From NCBI RefSeq assembly GCF_003419895.1, contig NZ_QPMM01000019.1, forward strand, positions 1-64,000: a DNA stretch of 64,000 nt, written 5' to 3'. Positions 47,401 to 56,003 of this stretch are shown here, piece by piece. This stretch comes from Chitinophaga silvatica. Its GTDB lineage: Bacteria > Bacteroidota > Bacteroidia > Chitinophagales > Chitinophagaceae. Within the stretch, counting starts at the first letter, position 1; every line of letters begins with the position of its first letter. Position numbers and translations under genes: made by a program. The notes below the pieces were generated by a model. The model saw only the letters and a program-made list of their open reading frames with translations. It was not told the DNA's origin and ran no database searches.

Positions 47401-47436
47401 ACCCTTTGGTCTAAAGGTTGTGTAATAGAAACTCAT
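44416..47436 (-). CDS. First SusC-type TonB-linked transporter, with CarboxypepD_reg domain but no STN domain
   Basis: A 1006-residue SusC homologue: N-terminal signal region (~1-45), carboxypeptidase-regulatory domain (~48-130, ISGIVKDENGELVPFVVVTTSKK), plug (~135-280, EVVVTGYGTQKVVE, IETIDVLKDGSAAAIYGTRANAGVILITTKKG) and beta-barrel ending GINLNF. No STN domain is present although the gene follows fecR by only 7 bp. It is paralogous to the downstream SusC (39777-42779). It imports an unknown ligand with the adjacent SusD. Confidence 0.92.
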   Translation of the reverse strand: MSFYYTTFRPKGERDRHFKFGCFFALLSLTATTHVAATIPARAVVVSQGISGIVKDENGELVPFVVVTTSKKNVHAETDTNGKFTINATVGDTLIFSAIGYEKLEVVIKSEKQLSIILKRKISAINEVVVTGYGTQKVVEVTSSIAHVGAKDFNQGGVQSPLDLVRGRVAGLSITRPGSNNNPNSGTSVQLRGVTTIVGTNEPLIVIDGIPGGNLNLLQQDDIETIDVLKDGSAAAIYGTRANAGVILITTKKGKSGTPQYAYSGYVSHDAIRKRPKVLSAQQYRDLKADPNNSAASRMSDLGDNVDYFDLLIDKSNLTQYHNLSASGGSDKSNYRASLLYSDNNGIALQNGNEQYGGRININHKGLKDMLDMQFNLAANIRRQNLNGGNSSDFEQAIQQNPTQPVFNPDGTYNVLTGSGSYYNPIARLNQEKKMGERTLLSGDAKFTLHILPGLNASVFGAITRNNYGEDQYRVRASKSSLESYNGGGYAYKYSALTVDRVLESTIDYTHTYDGMHTISLVGGYSYQDRNYNNFSANNSGFLTDALQENNLGAGADLPLGKAGMSSSRSNNRLVAFFGRANYSYKSKYMLSLILRHEGSTRFGANNKWGNFPAISAGWNIRSEEFMSGASFIDNLKLRAGYGITGNQDLDNYISLVTLGTGGQYLNNGTWFQTYGPDKNPNPDLRWEKKKELNLGLDFGFFHNKLTGSLDVYNRKTVDLLAEYNTQVPSYVMPKLYTNVGTIGNKGIELALQGELMKTKDLVWRVNFTGSYQTNKLISLSDDIYKITYLTYGSLPAPGSLGDAIRTVEGGPLGTFYGKRFAGFNDKGQWLFYKKDGTTGLAKDMKTEDQSFIGNGVPKYMSSLGTSLSYKNFDLSIFFRGKFAFDVLNTQDMYFGNQKWLGSNIFEKALTKYAQITEDPQYSDYYLQKGDFVKLDNITIGYNVPLKAGSSVRSLRVYVSGQNLAVITKYDGLDPELQDTGLTTGIDNRSFYPQTRTFTFGINLNF

Positions 47437-47443
47437 GGTCTAT

Positions 47444-48415
47444 CTATTTATACTTATAAATTATAATCTGATTATTGCGTTCCGAGTATTTGAGTTCATG
47501 GAGTTTGCAAATAAGCTCCAGTATTTTGTGTAAGCCCAGGTTTTCATCCAAACAAGCATTAACCAGCAGGAAGTCGGGAACTTCATGCGAAATTGAAATT
47601 TTGGTTGCAAAAGTTCTTGAAAGCGTAGACATAACGTGTTTGAGTGAATCATTTTTAAATACAAGGAAACCATTATTCCAACTTGTTGTATCGGATTTCT
47701 CTAACTGAAAGTGCCGATTTTGTTTTTCATATATTAATTTGGTATCCTTCTCAAGAACACTTAGTGGAACATCATTATTTAATACTTTTACTTTTCCTGA
47801 AATAACTGCTATGCTAATTGATGGTTCGTTTTCATAATCTTTAATATTAAAAGAGGTACCAATCACCTGCGTATTGATCTGGTGGCTGCTTTTAACAATA
47901 AAAGGCTTATTACCGGCGGGCGATACTTCAAAGAAGGCTTCACCCGTTAGTTTTATTATTCGATTGTTCCTGTTAAAATCCTTACTATACTCAATAGAGC
48001 TGGCAGCGTTTAAATAAACCTGTGAGCCATCCGGTAAAGTGAGATTCTTACGTTCACCGTTTAGCGTAGTAACCAGGTATTTAGCTGTGGGTTTTGACGT
48101 TCTAAATCTAATCAAACCTGTTACCACAGCAGATATCAATACTGCGGCAGCTGCTATTTTGTACCAATTCAGCCGTTTATATACCGGCGGTCGCACACTT
48201 TTTATGATCCTGTTAATTCTTTGGATACTTTCAGGTGAAGGCTCGGTTGGTATACTATTGTTTCCATTGTTCCATAGCGTACCTACCATTTCTTCTACCA
48301 CTTCCTGATACCGGGAATCTAATACTGCTTTAAAGAAAAGCTCTTTCTCTTCAGCTGTCAGATGGCCATTCAGGTATTTTTCAAACAGTTCTTTCAACCT
48401 TAATTCATCCATCAT
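47444..48415 (-). CDS. FecR-type anti-sigma factor
   Basis: A ~323-residue FecR protein: cytoplasmic N-terminus (MDELRLKELFEKYLNGHLTAEEKELFF), membrane helix (~78-98, YKIAAAAVLISAVVTGLI), FecR domain (KNLTLPDGSQVYLNAASSIEYS, LTGEAFFEVSPAGNKPFIV) and C-terminal DUF4974 (LVFKNDSLKHVMSTLSRTF). Two adjacent ATG codons (48415, 48412) are the likely starts; the longer frame to 48433 adds six unlikely residues. It regulates the sigma factor encoded 41 bp upstream. Confidence 0.9.
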   Translation of the reverse strand: MMDELRLKELFEKYLNGHLTAEEKELFFKAVLDSRYQEVVEEMVGTLWNNGNNSIPTEPSPESIQRINRIIKSVRPPVYKRLNWYKIAAAAVLISAVVTGLIRFRTSKPTAKYLVTTLNGERKNLTLPDGSQVYLNAASSIEYSKDFNRNNRIIKLTGEAFFEVSPAGNKPFIVKSSHQINTQVIGTSFNIKDYENEPSISIAVISGKVKVLNNDVPLSVLEKDTKLIYEKQNRHFQLEKSDTTSWNNGFLVFKNDSLKHVMSTLSRTFATKISISHEVPDFLLVNACLDENLGLHKILELICKLHELKYSERNNQIIIYKYK

Positions 48416-48456
48416 ACTAATATGACAAAGCAAAATTGATTATTGGATTACTCTGA

Positions 48457-49050
48457 TTAAAAAAAATCTTCAGAGCGATAATAAAGTAGGATCAATACGA
48501 TAGTAATATTATCTGAGAGCAGTTGTCGGATTGTAAAAAAAGACTTTTGTAACTGGCTTTTAACCGTATGTGGAGAAATATGTAACTGGTTTCCTATTTC
48601 TTCATTTGTAAGGCCTTTCTCAATTTTCAATAAGAAAATCTCTCTTCTTTTAGGGGGTAAATGATTGGCAAAAGAAAACAGCAGGTTTTTATACTCATGC
48701 GCTGTTTCGCCTTCATCTGAGGTTTGAGGCAGGGAGGCAGAATAAGTGGTTTCTCTGAAATATCTGGCAGCCATTTGTTTAAGCATGTTCAGAGAATGGT
48801 TTTTACTTGTAGTATATAACCAGGCAGGAATAGATTGCAAATCTGATAATTTACCGGCATTCTCCCAGATTTTGATAAAAGTGTCTTGTGTGATCTCTTC
48901 GGCCAACTCCGGTAATTTCACCAGTTTTAGCACAAAATTATACACTCTTTCTTCGTAACGAAACATGAAAGACTCGAAGCACTTTAAATCCTTTCTGGCA
49001 ATTTGTGTCAGCAGATATTGGTCAGAAATCTCCATCATTTTTGAACTCAC
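48457..49050 (-). CDS. ECF RNA polymerase sigma factor
   Basis: A 197-residue ECF sigma factor: region 2 (~20-85, AEEITQDTFIKIWENAGKL, PAWLYTTSKNHSLNML) and region 4 (~130-180, LPPKRREIFLLKIEKGLTNEEIGNQLHISPHTVKSQLQKSF). It heads the sigma-fecR-susC-susD-susC operon. The hydrophobic C-terminal tail (ITIVLILLYY) is a common variation in Bacteroidota ECF factors. Confidence 0.92.
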   Translation of the reverse strand: MSSKMMEISDQYLLTQIARKDLKCFESFMFRYEERVYNFVLKLVKLPELAEEITQDTFIKIWENAGKLSDLQSIPAWLYTTSKNHSLNMLKQMAARYFRETTYSASLPQTSDEGETAHEYKNLLFSFANHLPPKRREIFLLKIEKGLTNEEIGNQLHISPHTVKSQLQKSFFTIRQLLSDNITIVLILLYYRSEDFF

Positions 49051-49099
49051 TCTTTATTTCATACACGTGGTATACAGCATTAAGCCTATTGACGATCCG

Positions 49100-49107
49100 C
49101 AAAGTTA
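49100..49107 (-). promoter_or_regulatory. Putative -7 box of the second sigma operon
   Basis: CAAAGTTA on the plus strand reads TAACTTTG on the minus strand, an exact TAnnTTTG match 49 bp before the sigma-gene ATG. No -33 TTG is evident at 19-21 bp. Confidence 0.42.
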
Positions 49108-49214
49108 GCGGCTAATTGTTACCTTAAAGTTAATTATTCGGAGGTAAACTCAAAATATTGAAACCGAATTTTAATAAAAATTGTATTTTAAAATATATAA
49201 TTTAATATTTCAAC

Positions 49215-49700
49215 ATGCAAGCAGGTAAAACCCATTCACAAGTACAGCAAGTAGCCAAACACTTCAGAGACGTACATTTTGGCGGAAACTGGACTACTGT
49301 AAACCTAAAGGATACACTGGCCGATGTTACCCTATCTCAGGCCCTGACCCAAGTCGAAAATTTAAATACCATAGGCATATTAGTATTCCATATCAATTAC
49401 TACGTAGGGGCAATCCTGAAAGTATTACAGGGTGGTCTGTTAGATGCTAAAGATAAATTCAGCTTCGATTTACCTCCAATTACCACAGAAGAGGAATGGC
49501 GGCAGTTTGTGAATAAAGTACTTCAGGAAGCTGAAGTCTTAGCAGCAGAAATAGAGAAATTGGATGAAGGAATTTTATTTGAAGACTTTACTGATGCCAA
49601 ATATGGTAATTATCTCCGTAATCTGCTGGGGGTAACAGAACATACACATTATCATTTGGGGCAGATTACGATTATTAAGAAGCTGTTGAAAGAAGGATAA
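49215..49700 (+). CDS. DinB-like (DUF1572-type) four-helix protein
   Basis: A 161-residue cytoplasmic protein with the DinB/YfiT metal-binding pattern: His ~59 in LVFHINYYVGA and the C-terminal GVTEHTHYHLGQI block (His ~143 and ~147). DinB-superfamily proteins are four-helix bundles that bind a divalent metal; many act as thiol transferases or stress-induced proteins of unknown role. It is monocistronic, with a terminator shared with the convergent membrane-protein gene. Confidence 0.75.
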   Translation: MQAGKTHSQVQQVAKHFRDVHFGGNWTTVNLKDTLADVTLSQALTQVENLNTIGILVFHINYYVGAILKVLQGGLLDAKDKFSFDLPPITTEEEWRQFVNKVLQEAEVLAAEIEKLDEGILFEDFTDAKYGNYLRNLLGVTEHTHYHLGQITIIKKLLKEG

Positions 49701-49722
49701 ACTAAAAACGATAAATATCTTT

Positions 49723-49774
49723 TTTAATAATAACACGCCGCTTCGTAAAGGAGAAGCGACGTGTTATTATTAAA
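49723..49774. terminator. Bidirectional terminator
   Basis: A nearly perfect ~22-bp inverted repeat (TTTAATAATAACACGcCGCT at 49723-49742, continuing to 49744, pairs with 49753-49774) around an 8-base loop, with T-rich flanks on both strands. It serves the DinB-like gene (plus) and the membrane-protein gene (minus). Confidence 0.85.
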
Positions 49775-49779
49775 GTATT

Positions 49780-50226
49780 TTACTTAATTTTCTTTTTGAT
49801 AAGCGCTGCTACCAGTAACCAGTTCAATATAAAAACCCCATAAGCAACTGCGGTTGGTTCTCTGAACATTGATTTAGTGGTTGCACCTCCGCTCATTACC
49901 AGGTCAATTGTAATCCAGTAAACCATTGTAGCTGTAGCTATCAGAAACCCTGAAACCAAACCAACTTTAAAAGCACCTTTCCTTTGCTCTCCTATCTGTT
50001 TGGTGGCTACCCGACCCATGATCCATCCACCGGCTAAGAGTAGAATAAAAAATATATAAGCATATACGTTGGTCTCCAGGATTTTGAGCATTTCTATGCC
50101 TGCAGAAAAAGGAATATGATAGAAGAATAAAACCAGCAGCGCGATGAATTGTCCACCGATTAGAATAATTAAATGCGCAAGTAAGCCATAGCAAGCGCCC
50201 ATTTTGGTTGAAATTGTAATGTTCAT
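49780..50226 (-). CDS. Small four-helix integral membrane protein, function unknown
   Basis: A 148-residue protein with four hydrophobic segments (~10-35 GLLAHLIILIGGQFIALLVL, ~52-72 AYIFFILLLAGGWIMG, ~86-108 VGLVSGFLIATATMVYWI, ~124-143 AVAYGVFILNWLLVAALI) and a lysine-rich tail (KKKIK). I do not recognise the family. It begins 68 bp after the stop of the following sigma gene on the same strand and could be co-transcribed with it. Confidence 0.65.
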   Translation of the reverse strand: MNITISTKMGACYGLLAHLIILIGGQFIALLVLFFYHIPFSAGIEMLKILETNVYAYIFFILLLAGGWIMGRVATKQIGEQRKGAFKVGLVSGFLIATATMVYWITIDLVMSGGATTKSMFREPTAVAYGVFILNWLLVAALIKKKIK

Positions 50227-50294
50227 TATTGATTTACTGAATTAATGTGATAAATACTTAAACACTTTAACCAGTAAAATGAACTAGTCATTTT

Positions 50295-50894
50295 TTAATG
50301 TTTTATGAGCATCGGATTTAAAGCCGAAAATGCAAGGAATAGCAGGAGTTGTTTATCCGTAAATTTCAATCGTAGTTGTGCCAGGGCTCTGGCTTTCTGT
50401 TCTTTCACTGTAAAAACTGAGATCCCCAGTTTTGCAGCTACTTCTTCGTTTTTCAATCCTTCGAAGAAAGACATGCGAAATACCTGTTGTCTTTTTTCCG
50501 GTAACCTGGCAATTTCTTCATGGATCGCTTGTAACAATTCGGTATGAATCATTTTCTGCAGCACCAGATTCTCATCGGTTTGGGAGTCGAGATATTCCAT
50601 TTCCTTGCGGAAAGTACCTACTACTTTAGAGTGACGGATAATGTTCAGACAGGCGTTTTTAGTACTGAGGTAGAGGAATTTTTTTACCGCCTGAGCATAT
50701 TCGAAGTCTGAATGTTTCGACCACAATTTGAAAAAGCTATCCTTTACCACATCCTCTGCTTCGGGTATGTCGTTCAAAAATTTGTCCGCAAAATAAACCA
50801 GTGGTTTATAGTAGGTTTTAAAAAAAGCCATATAAGCGTCAGCATTGCCCTTTCTAAAAGCGGGCATCAATACATCCAGGTCATGACTCTCCAT
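50295..50894 (-). CDS. ECF RNA polymerase sigma factor, divergent from its fecR-susCD genes
   Basis: A ~199-residue sigma factor: region 2 (~10-80, EAEDVVKDSFFKLWSKHSDF) and region 4 (~120-170, LPEKRQQVFRMSFFEGLKNEEVAAKLGISVFTVKEQKARAL). Start 50894 (MESHDLDVLMPAF) is preferred; the frame is open to 50930. Unlike the other two pairs in this window, the sigma gene is transcribed away from fecR-susC-susD, which begin 433 bp to the right on the plus strand. Region 4 ends with the QLRLKFTDKQ pattern common in the Bacteroidetes sigma-70 family. Confidence 0.9.
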   Translation of the reverse strand: MESHDLDVLMPAFRKGNADAYMAFFKTYYKPLVYFADKFLNDIPEAEDVVKDSFFKLWSKHSDFEYAQAVKKFLYLSTKNACLNIIRHSKVVGTFRKEMEYLDSQTDENLVLQKMIHTELLQAIHEEIARLPEKRQQVFRMSFFEGLKNEEVAAKLGISVFTVKEQKARALAQLRLKFTDKQLLLFLAFSALNPMLIKH

Positions 50895-50930
50895 TGTTAG
50901 CAGATTTTTGGCAGGAAGCTGCCTTCTCAT

Positions 50931-51363
50931 AGCGGCTAAAGCTAAATAATATTCCTGATTTCAGCAATGGAAGATTGACAAATGTTAATTTTTGATTTTT
51001 TTTCTGAGTCCTTGTAGTTCCAACCCAACTTCAGTGTGTTTATAGGGATTATGAATCATCTTTAATTGGGAATTATGTTAGAAAAAATCATATTGTATAG
51101 AGCCCGAATGCCGGGTCTGTGGCCGAAAAAGCCATTCAACAGCTTTAAAATAAGTGCAATAATTGTGCGAGATCTTTGTAATTTGCAGCAGGGAAAAATA
51201 AGTGCTTTATCAACCATGCTATTTCCAATCTACCAGGAACGAAATATACCGATGCCGCATTTACCCGTTTAGCTGCTCTCATTTTGATTACTACCTGACT
51301 CTATCAAACCTGAAAGTTATAGCAGCATAACTTAAAGAGAAAAATGTACCAAAAGAATAGTGT
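50931..51363. other. Divergent promoter region of sigma and fecR
   Basis: These 433 bp hold a GATCTTTG box (51171-51178, one mismatch to TAnnTTTG) that could drive fecR with a ~180-nt leader. A 68-codon frame at 51066-51272 lacks any domain or good start context and is not called. No hairpin, repeat or RNA gene is convincing. Confidence 0.45.
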
Positions 51364-52590
51364 ATGACATCAACAGATGAACAGGATTTTCAGGCCATGC
51401 AACAGATAGCCAGGCTGTTGTTACGTCGTTTGCAAGGCACTATAACAGCAGAAGAAGCTACCTTATTAAATCAATGGCTAAAAGAACAACCGGCAGCCAG
51501 CCAGGAATTCTATGCACAAATTACCAGCTGGCCAGAGATTGAAGCTGAGCTACTGAAGTTGGATAATATAGATGACAAAGCAGCGGAAGAACAAATGAGG
51601 GAGTGGCTGAATGTGCAGAAACCCGGAAAACGTGTGATCTGGAGTTATTGGGCAGCTGCTGCCGCAATATTGCTATTTATAGGTACGGGCATGTGGTATA
51701 TCAATAGTCATCCCGAAAATAAGCAGCCAACCAGTCAGCCACAGGCCACGCGTTATCAGAACGAGGTACTACCGGGCAGCGATAAAGCCCTACTGCAACT
51801 GGCAGATGGAAGTACCATCACATTAGATAGCGCCAACAAAGGTGAACTTACCATTCAGGGGAATGCCAGGATTGTCAAAAATGCAGAAGGGGTATTGACT
51901 TATGAATCAACAAATAATCAGGCTCCTGTATATAATAAAATCGTAACGCCGAAAGGTGGACAATATACTATCACTTTACCTGATGGCACTAAAGTTTGGC
52001 TAAACGCTGCCTCCTCCCTACGCTATCCTACTGCTTTCACAGGTAATGAACGAACCGTGGAATTAAGTGGGGAAGCGTATTTTGAAGTTGCACAGAATGC
52101 CAACCAGCATTTTCGTGTAAACACCAATGTTAGCGGGCATTTACCAATGAACATTGAAGTTTTAGGTACTGAATTTAATATACAGGCCTATGCCGATGAA
52201 CCAGCCCTGACAACTTCATTGGTTAGCGGTAAGGTGAGTGTAAACACTAACAACCAGGCGGTGGTATTACAACCTGGTAAACAAGCCTTGCTAACAAAGA
52301 ATGCAGATATAAAAGTACAGCAAGCCAATATGGAGGCCACAATAGCCTGGAAGATGGGATTCATTTATATGGAAGATACCAACTTCGAGGAAATAATGCG
52401 ACAAATCTCAAGGTGGTATGATGTAGATGTAATTTTTGAAGGTAAAACAGATAAACAGTTCAACGGGAAAATTCCGCGCGACACGAAGCTTTCTACAGTC
52501 CTGAAAGCATTGGAATCCACAGGCTGGGTTCAATTTAAAGTAGTTGGGAAAACAGTTACTGTTTATCCAACAGCTCAATCATCAAACTAA
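51364..52590 (+). CDS. FecR-type anti-sigma factor
   Basis: A 408-residue FecR protein: cytoplasmic sigma-interaction part (~1-90, ITAEEATLLNQWLKEQPAA), membrane helix (~96-116, YWAAAAAILLFIGTGMWYI), FecR domain (~200-310, YTITLPDGTKVWLNAASSLRYP, LSGEAYFEVAQNANQHFRV) and DUF4974 (~335-400, YMEDTNFEEIMRQISRWYDVDV). The gene begins 433 bp from the divergent sigma gene at 50295-50894 and is followed 20 bp later by susC. Confidence 0.92.
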   Translation: MTSTDEQDFQAMQQIARLLLRRLQGTITAEEATLLNQWLKEQPAASQEFYAQITSWPEIEAELLKLDNIDDKAAEEQMREWLNVQKPGKRVIWSYWAAAAAILLFIGTGMWYINSHPENKQPTSQPQATRYQNEVLPGSDKALLQLADGSTITLDSANKGELTIQGNARIVKNAEGVLTYESTNNQAPVYNKIVTPKGGQYTITLPDGTKVWLNAASSLRYPTAFTGNERTVELSGEAYFEVAQNANQHFRVNTNVSGHLPMNIEVLGTEFNIQAYADEPALTTSLVSGKVSVNTNNQAVVLQPGKQALLTKNADIKVQQANMEATIAWKMGFIYMEDTNFEEIMRQISRWYDVDVIFEGKTDKQFNGKIPRDTKLSTVLKALESTGWVQFKVVGKTVTVYPTAQSSN

Positions 52591-52610
52591 AAAAAGAAAC
52601 TACTATCGTC

Positions 52611-55600
52611 ATGAATCAACCAAAATATAAGTCACGCTGCTACAAGCGTGTTGGGAAAGTTATGCTTAGTTTAGTCTTTGCAACATTTCTGACATTTACT
52701 GTACAGGCGCAGCTGGTGAACCTTTCTGTCACCAATCAACCTATTACAAAAGTTTGTAAAGAAATTGAAAAGCAAACCGGATTCTATTTCATTTATGCAA
52801 ATGACCTGAAGGATAAGTCTTATCCGGTAAGTGTAAATATCAAAAATCAACCTGTCAGAGAAGCGTTGGAGAAGATCTTTGAAGGTACTCCCTATGCTTA
52901 TGAGGTAAATGATAAACTGGTATCAGTTAATACCGCAAAAAAGACAAGGATCGCAGATCCGGTACCAGCAGATACTATTTCGATAACTGGTATCATCTAC
53001 GACGGAACAGGCAAAGGTGCTTTGGAAAATGCCTCTGTTATGACCAGCATTACCAAACGTGGTGCAATGACTGATGTACATGGCCGTTTCAAATTAAAGG
53101 GAGTAAAAAGAGGAGAATTAATTATTGTCAGCTATTTAGGGTACGAGCAAAACAAAATTATTATTGAAGTAAAAAATGATTATTTCATTACGTTAAAGCC
53201 GAGCGAAAATATCCTCGATAATGTTGTAATTAAAGCCTATGGTACTACTACCAAGCGTTTCAGTACAGGTAGCATTGTTAGCATAAGTGGTAAAGAAATT
53301 GCCGAACAACCTGTAATGAATCCTATTATGGCTCTGCAGGGCAGAGTGCCTGGGATGGTAATTACACAAACTGATGGAAATCCGGCTTCTCCTGTAAAAA
53401 TTGAAATACGCGGCAGAAATTCCCTGAATCGGAATATGACGAGTGAACCATTATACATAATTGATGGTGTTCCATTTTCTGTCATGGATGCAGGACCGCA
53501 AACTTACAGAACTGATAACACCACTGTTTCATCGGGTCTGGATCAAACGGGGATTACCAGCGGCTATACTAAAGGTATCAGTCCATTATACGGAATGAAC
53601 ATGGATGATATTTCTTCTATAACTGTATTAAAAGATGCAGATGCAACAGCTATATATGGGAGCAGGGGCGCTAATGGGGTAATTCTTATCAATACCAAAA
53701 GAGGGCAATCGGGAAGAACCAATATAAATGTGAACCTAACTCAAGGTCAGACCTATATTACCCACTACTTAGATATGCTAAGCACCTCTGAATATCTGGC
53801 ATTGAGAAGGGAAGCTTTTGCTAATGATGGCATTACTCCGAGCAAAACTTTCGGGCAAAAAGGTTTTGCACCAGATCTGATGTTATGGGATTCTACAAGA
53901 GATGTTAACTGGCAAAAATTATTATGGAACCATCCTGCCAGTTTCACCAATGTGAGTGCTTCTGTTTCAGGTGGAAGTTTGGCAAGCACCTATCGGATTA
54001 GTGGTAACTATAATAAGGCAAATGATATTTCTGGAAATGGAAGTAATAATCAGGCGGCCAGTGTAGGCGTTTCATTAGGAACTCAGGCCCTTAACGATAA
54101 ATTGAAGATAAACTTTAATGGTACTTATGGTTTCACGACTGTAGATAAATTGGGCAGTTACACTCCTCAACTCATATTTCTTCCTCCCAATGCTCCGGAT
54201 TTTGAAAAAGCGGATGGAAGTTTAAACTTCGATGATTACCATGCTTATGGTAATGATTTACCTCCATTCGCTGGATTATATAGTGGTATGACTTCCAAGA
54301 GTTACAATATAAGAGGCGGGCTTGATGTAAACTATAATATTACAAGTGGGCTTGATTTTTCAACTACTTTTGGTTTAACACAAAATTTGAATAACAGTTC
54401 TAGCTTCAATCCAATAAAAGGAATAAACCCTTATAGCCCCGGATCGCACACAGGTAAAACCAACAATGGTCATACCAATAACACTAATATCAGCGTAGAA
54501 CCCAGGTTAAACTATAATGTAACTATCAAAAATAGTGTAATCAATGCATTTGCCGGGGCGACCTATCAGGCCAACAAAACTGTTGCCAATAGCATCAATG
54601 CAGATGGATATTTGTCTGACGATCTCATGGGTTCTATATCTTATGCCACAAAAATTTTAGGACATGATTATTCTACTGAATATAAATATGCAGGAGTTTT
54701 CGCAGGTATTACCTATCGCTTAAAAGACCGTTACATTGCTTCATTGAACGGAAGAAGAGATGGCAGCAGCCGGTTTGGCCCCGGTAAGGAGTTTGGTAAT
54801 TTCGGGTCTGTTGGTCTTGCCTGGATTATCAGTGATGAAGCCTTTGCTAAGAAGATTCTTCCGTCATTTATTAGTAGTCTGAAAGTACAAAGTAGTTATG
54901 GTATAACCGGAAGCGATGGTGTAGGCGAATATCAATATCTTCCGAGTTGGGGTAATACAGGTACTACCCCACAGATGTATAATGGTATCCCATCCCTTTA
55001 TCCTCTTTTGTTGGCAAACAATGATTATCACTGGCAGCAAAATAAGAAAATGCAATTCTCTGTTGATCTGGGATTGCTGGAAGACCGTATTTTACTAAAT
55101 GCTCAGCGTTATATAGATCGTTGCAATAACCAGCTGGTAAGTTATCCTGTTGGCAGTTATACCGGATTTATGAGCTATACAGCCAATTCGCCGGCCAATG
55201 TACAGAATTCAGGATGGGATATCAGTATGAGCAGTAGAATCATTCAATCATCGAAGGTCAACTGGACGCTCTCCGGCTTCGTTTCAATCAATAGAAACAA
55301 ACTGCTTTCCTATCCATTGTTTGAGTATTCACCATATTATACAACCTATAAGATCGGTTATCCACTTAGCATAGCCTATAAATATAAGTTCACGGGTATT
55401 GACCCTAAAACAGGACAACCAACCTATCAGGATGCCAATAATGATGGCAAAATTGATTATGATTTATCGGTACCTGCAGGAACCGGAAAAGATGACCGTA
55501 CAGAAATTGTTAATACAACACCGCCTATTACAGGAGGCTTAACTTCCAGTCTCAATTACAAAAAATTCAGTCTAACCCTGGTTTTCAGTTATAAACGTAA

Positions 55601-55985
55601 TAATCAGCTGAACGTGCTAACAAGCAAACTTGGTGAGTTGAGAAACTATTCTCATGAACAGGTGAAAGGGCATTGGCAGTATGAGGGTCAGATCGCCACT
55701 TCCCCTAAAGCCAGTACATTACCTATTGACAGGGATCTTTTCTCAGATGCTGACATTAGATATGAAATGATTAATGTAATAAGATTGAGCAATGCATCAT
55801 TCAAGTACACAATGCCTGCTAAATGGGCACAGGCTGTAAAGATGGCAAATCTGAATCTTTCACTGAATTCAAATAATCTCTTATTAATCACAAATTATAA
55901 GGGTTTGGATCCGGATCATGATCTGAATTATGGTGGTAACCCGCCTACCCGCACTATAACTTTTACACTGGGTGCTACCTTCTAA
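52611..55985 (+). CDS. SusC/RagA TonB-linked outer-membrane transporter with STN domain
   Basis: An 1124-residue SusC homologue: signal peptide (ends FTVQAQ), STN domain (~35-100, QPITKVCKEIEKQTGFYFIYANDL), carboxypeptidase-regulatory domain (~123-205, ITGIIYDGTGKGALENASVM), plug (~210-370, VIKAYGTTTKRF, EPLYIIDGVPF, ITVLKDADATAIYGSRGANGVILINTKRG) and barrel ending TLGATF. The STN domain fits direct signalling to the FecR protein encoded just upstream. It pairs with the SusD encoded 18 bp downstream; the ligand is unknown. Confidence 0.93.
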   Translation: MNQPKYKSRCYKRVGKVMLSLVFATFLTFTVQAQLVNLSVTNQPITKVCKEIEKQTGFYFIYANDLKDKSYPVSVNIKNQPVREALEKIFEGTPYAYEVNDKLVSVNTAKKTRIADPVPADTISITGIIYDGTGKGALENASVMTSITKRGAMTDVHGRFKLKGVKRGELIIVSYLGYEQNKIIIEVKNDYFITLKPSENILDNVVIKAYGTTTKRFSTGSIVSISGKEIAEQPVMNPIMALQGRVPGMVITQTDGNPASPVKIEIRGRNSLNRNMTSEPLYIIDGVPFSVMDAGPQTYRTDNTTVSSGLDQTGITSGYTKGISPLYGMNMDDISSITVLKDADATAIYGSRGANGVILINTKRGQSGRTNINVNLTQGQTYITHYLDMLSTSEYLALRREAFANDGITPSKTFGQKGFAPDLMLWDSTRDVNWQKLLWNHPASFTNVSASVSGGSLASTYRISGNYNKANDISGNGSNNQAASVGVSLGTQALNDKLKINFNGTYGFTTVDKLGSYTPQLIFLPPNAPDFEKADGSLNFDDYHAYGNDLPPFAGLYSGMTSKSYNIRGGLDVNYNITSGLDFSTTFGLTQNLNNSSSFNPIKGINPYSPGSHTGKTNNGHTNNTNISVEPRLNYNVTIKNSVINAFAGATYQANKTVANSINADGYLSDDLMGSISYATKILGHDYSTEYKYAGVFAGITYRLKDRYIASLNGRRDGSSRFGPGKEFGNFGSVGLAWIISDEAFAKKILPSFISSLKVQSSYGITGSDGVGEYQYLPSWGNTGTTPQMYNGIPSLYPLLLANNDYHWQQNKKMQFSVDLGLLEDRILLNAQRYIDRCNNQLVSYPVGSYTGFMSYTANSPANVQNSGWDISMSSRIIQSSKVNWTLSGFVSINRNKLLSYPLFEYSPYYTTYKIGYPLSIAYKYKFTGIDPKTGQPTYQDANNDGKIDYDLSVPAGTGKDDRTEIVNTTPPITGGLTSSLNYKKFSLTLVFSYKRNNQLNVLTSKLGELRNYSHEQVKGHWQYEGQIATSPKASTLPIDRDLFSDADIRYEMINVIRLSNASFKYTMPAKWAQAVKMANLNLSLNSNNLLLITNYKGLDPDHDLNYGGNPPTRTITFTLGATF

Positions 55986-56003
55986 TATCAAAAATTCAAG
56001 CCA

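Noticed and set aside
51066..51272. Small ORF in the sigma/fecR divergent region
   Set aside because: No domain, no signal peptide, no coding-like composition; it overlaps a likely promoter box.
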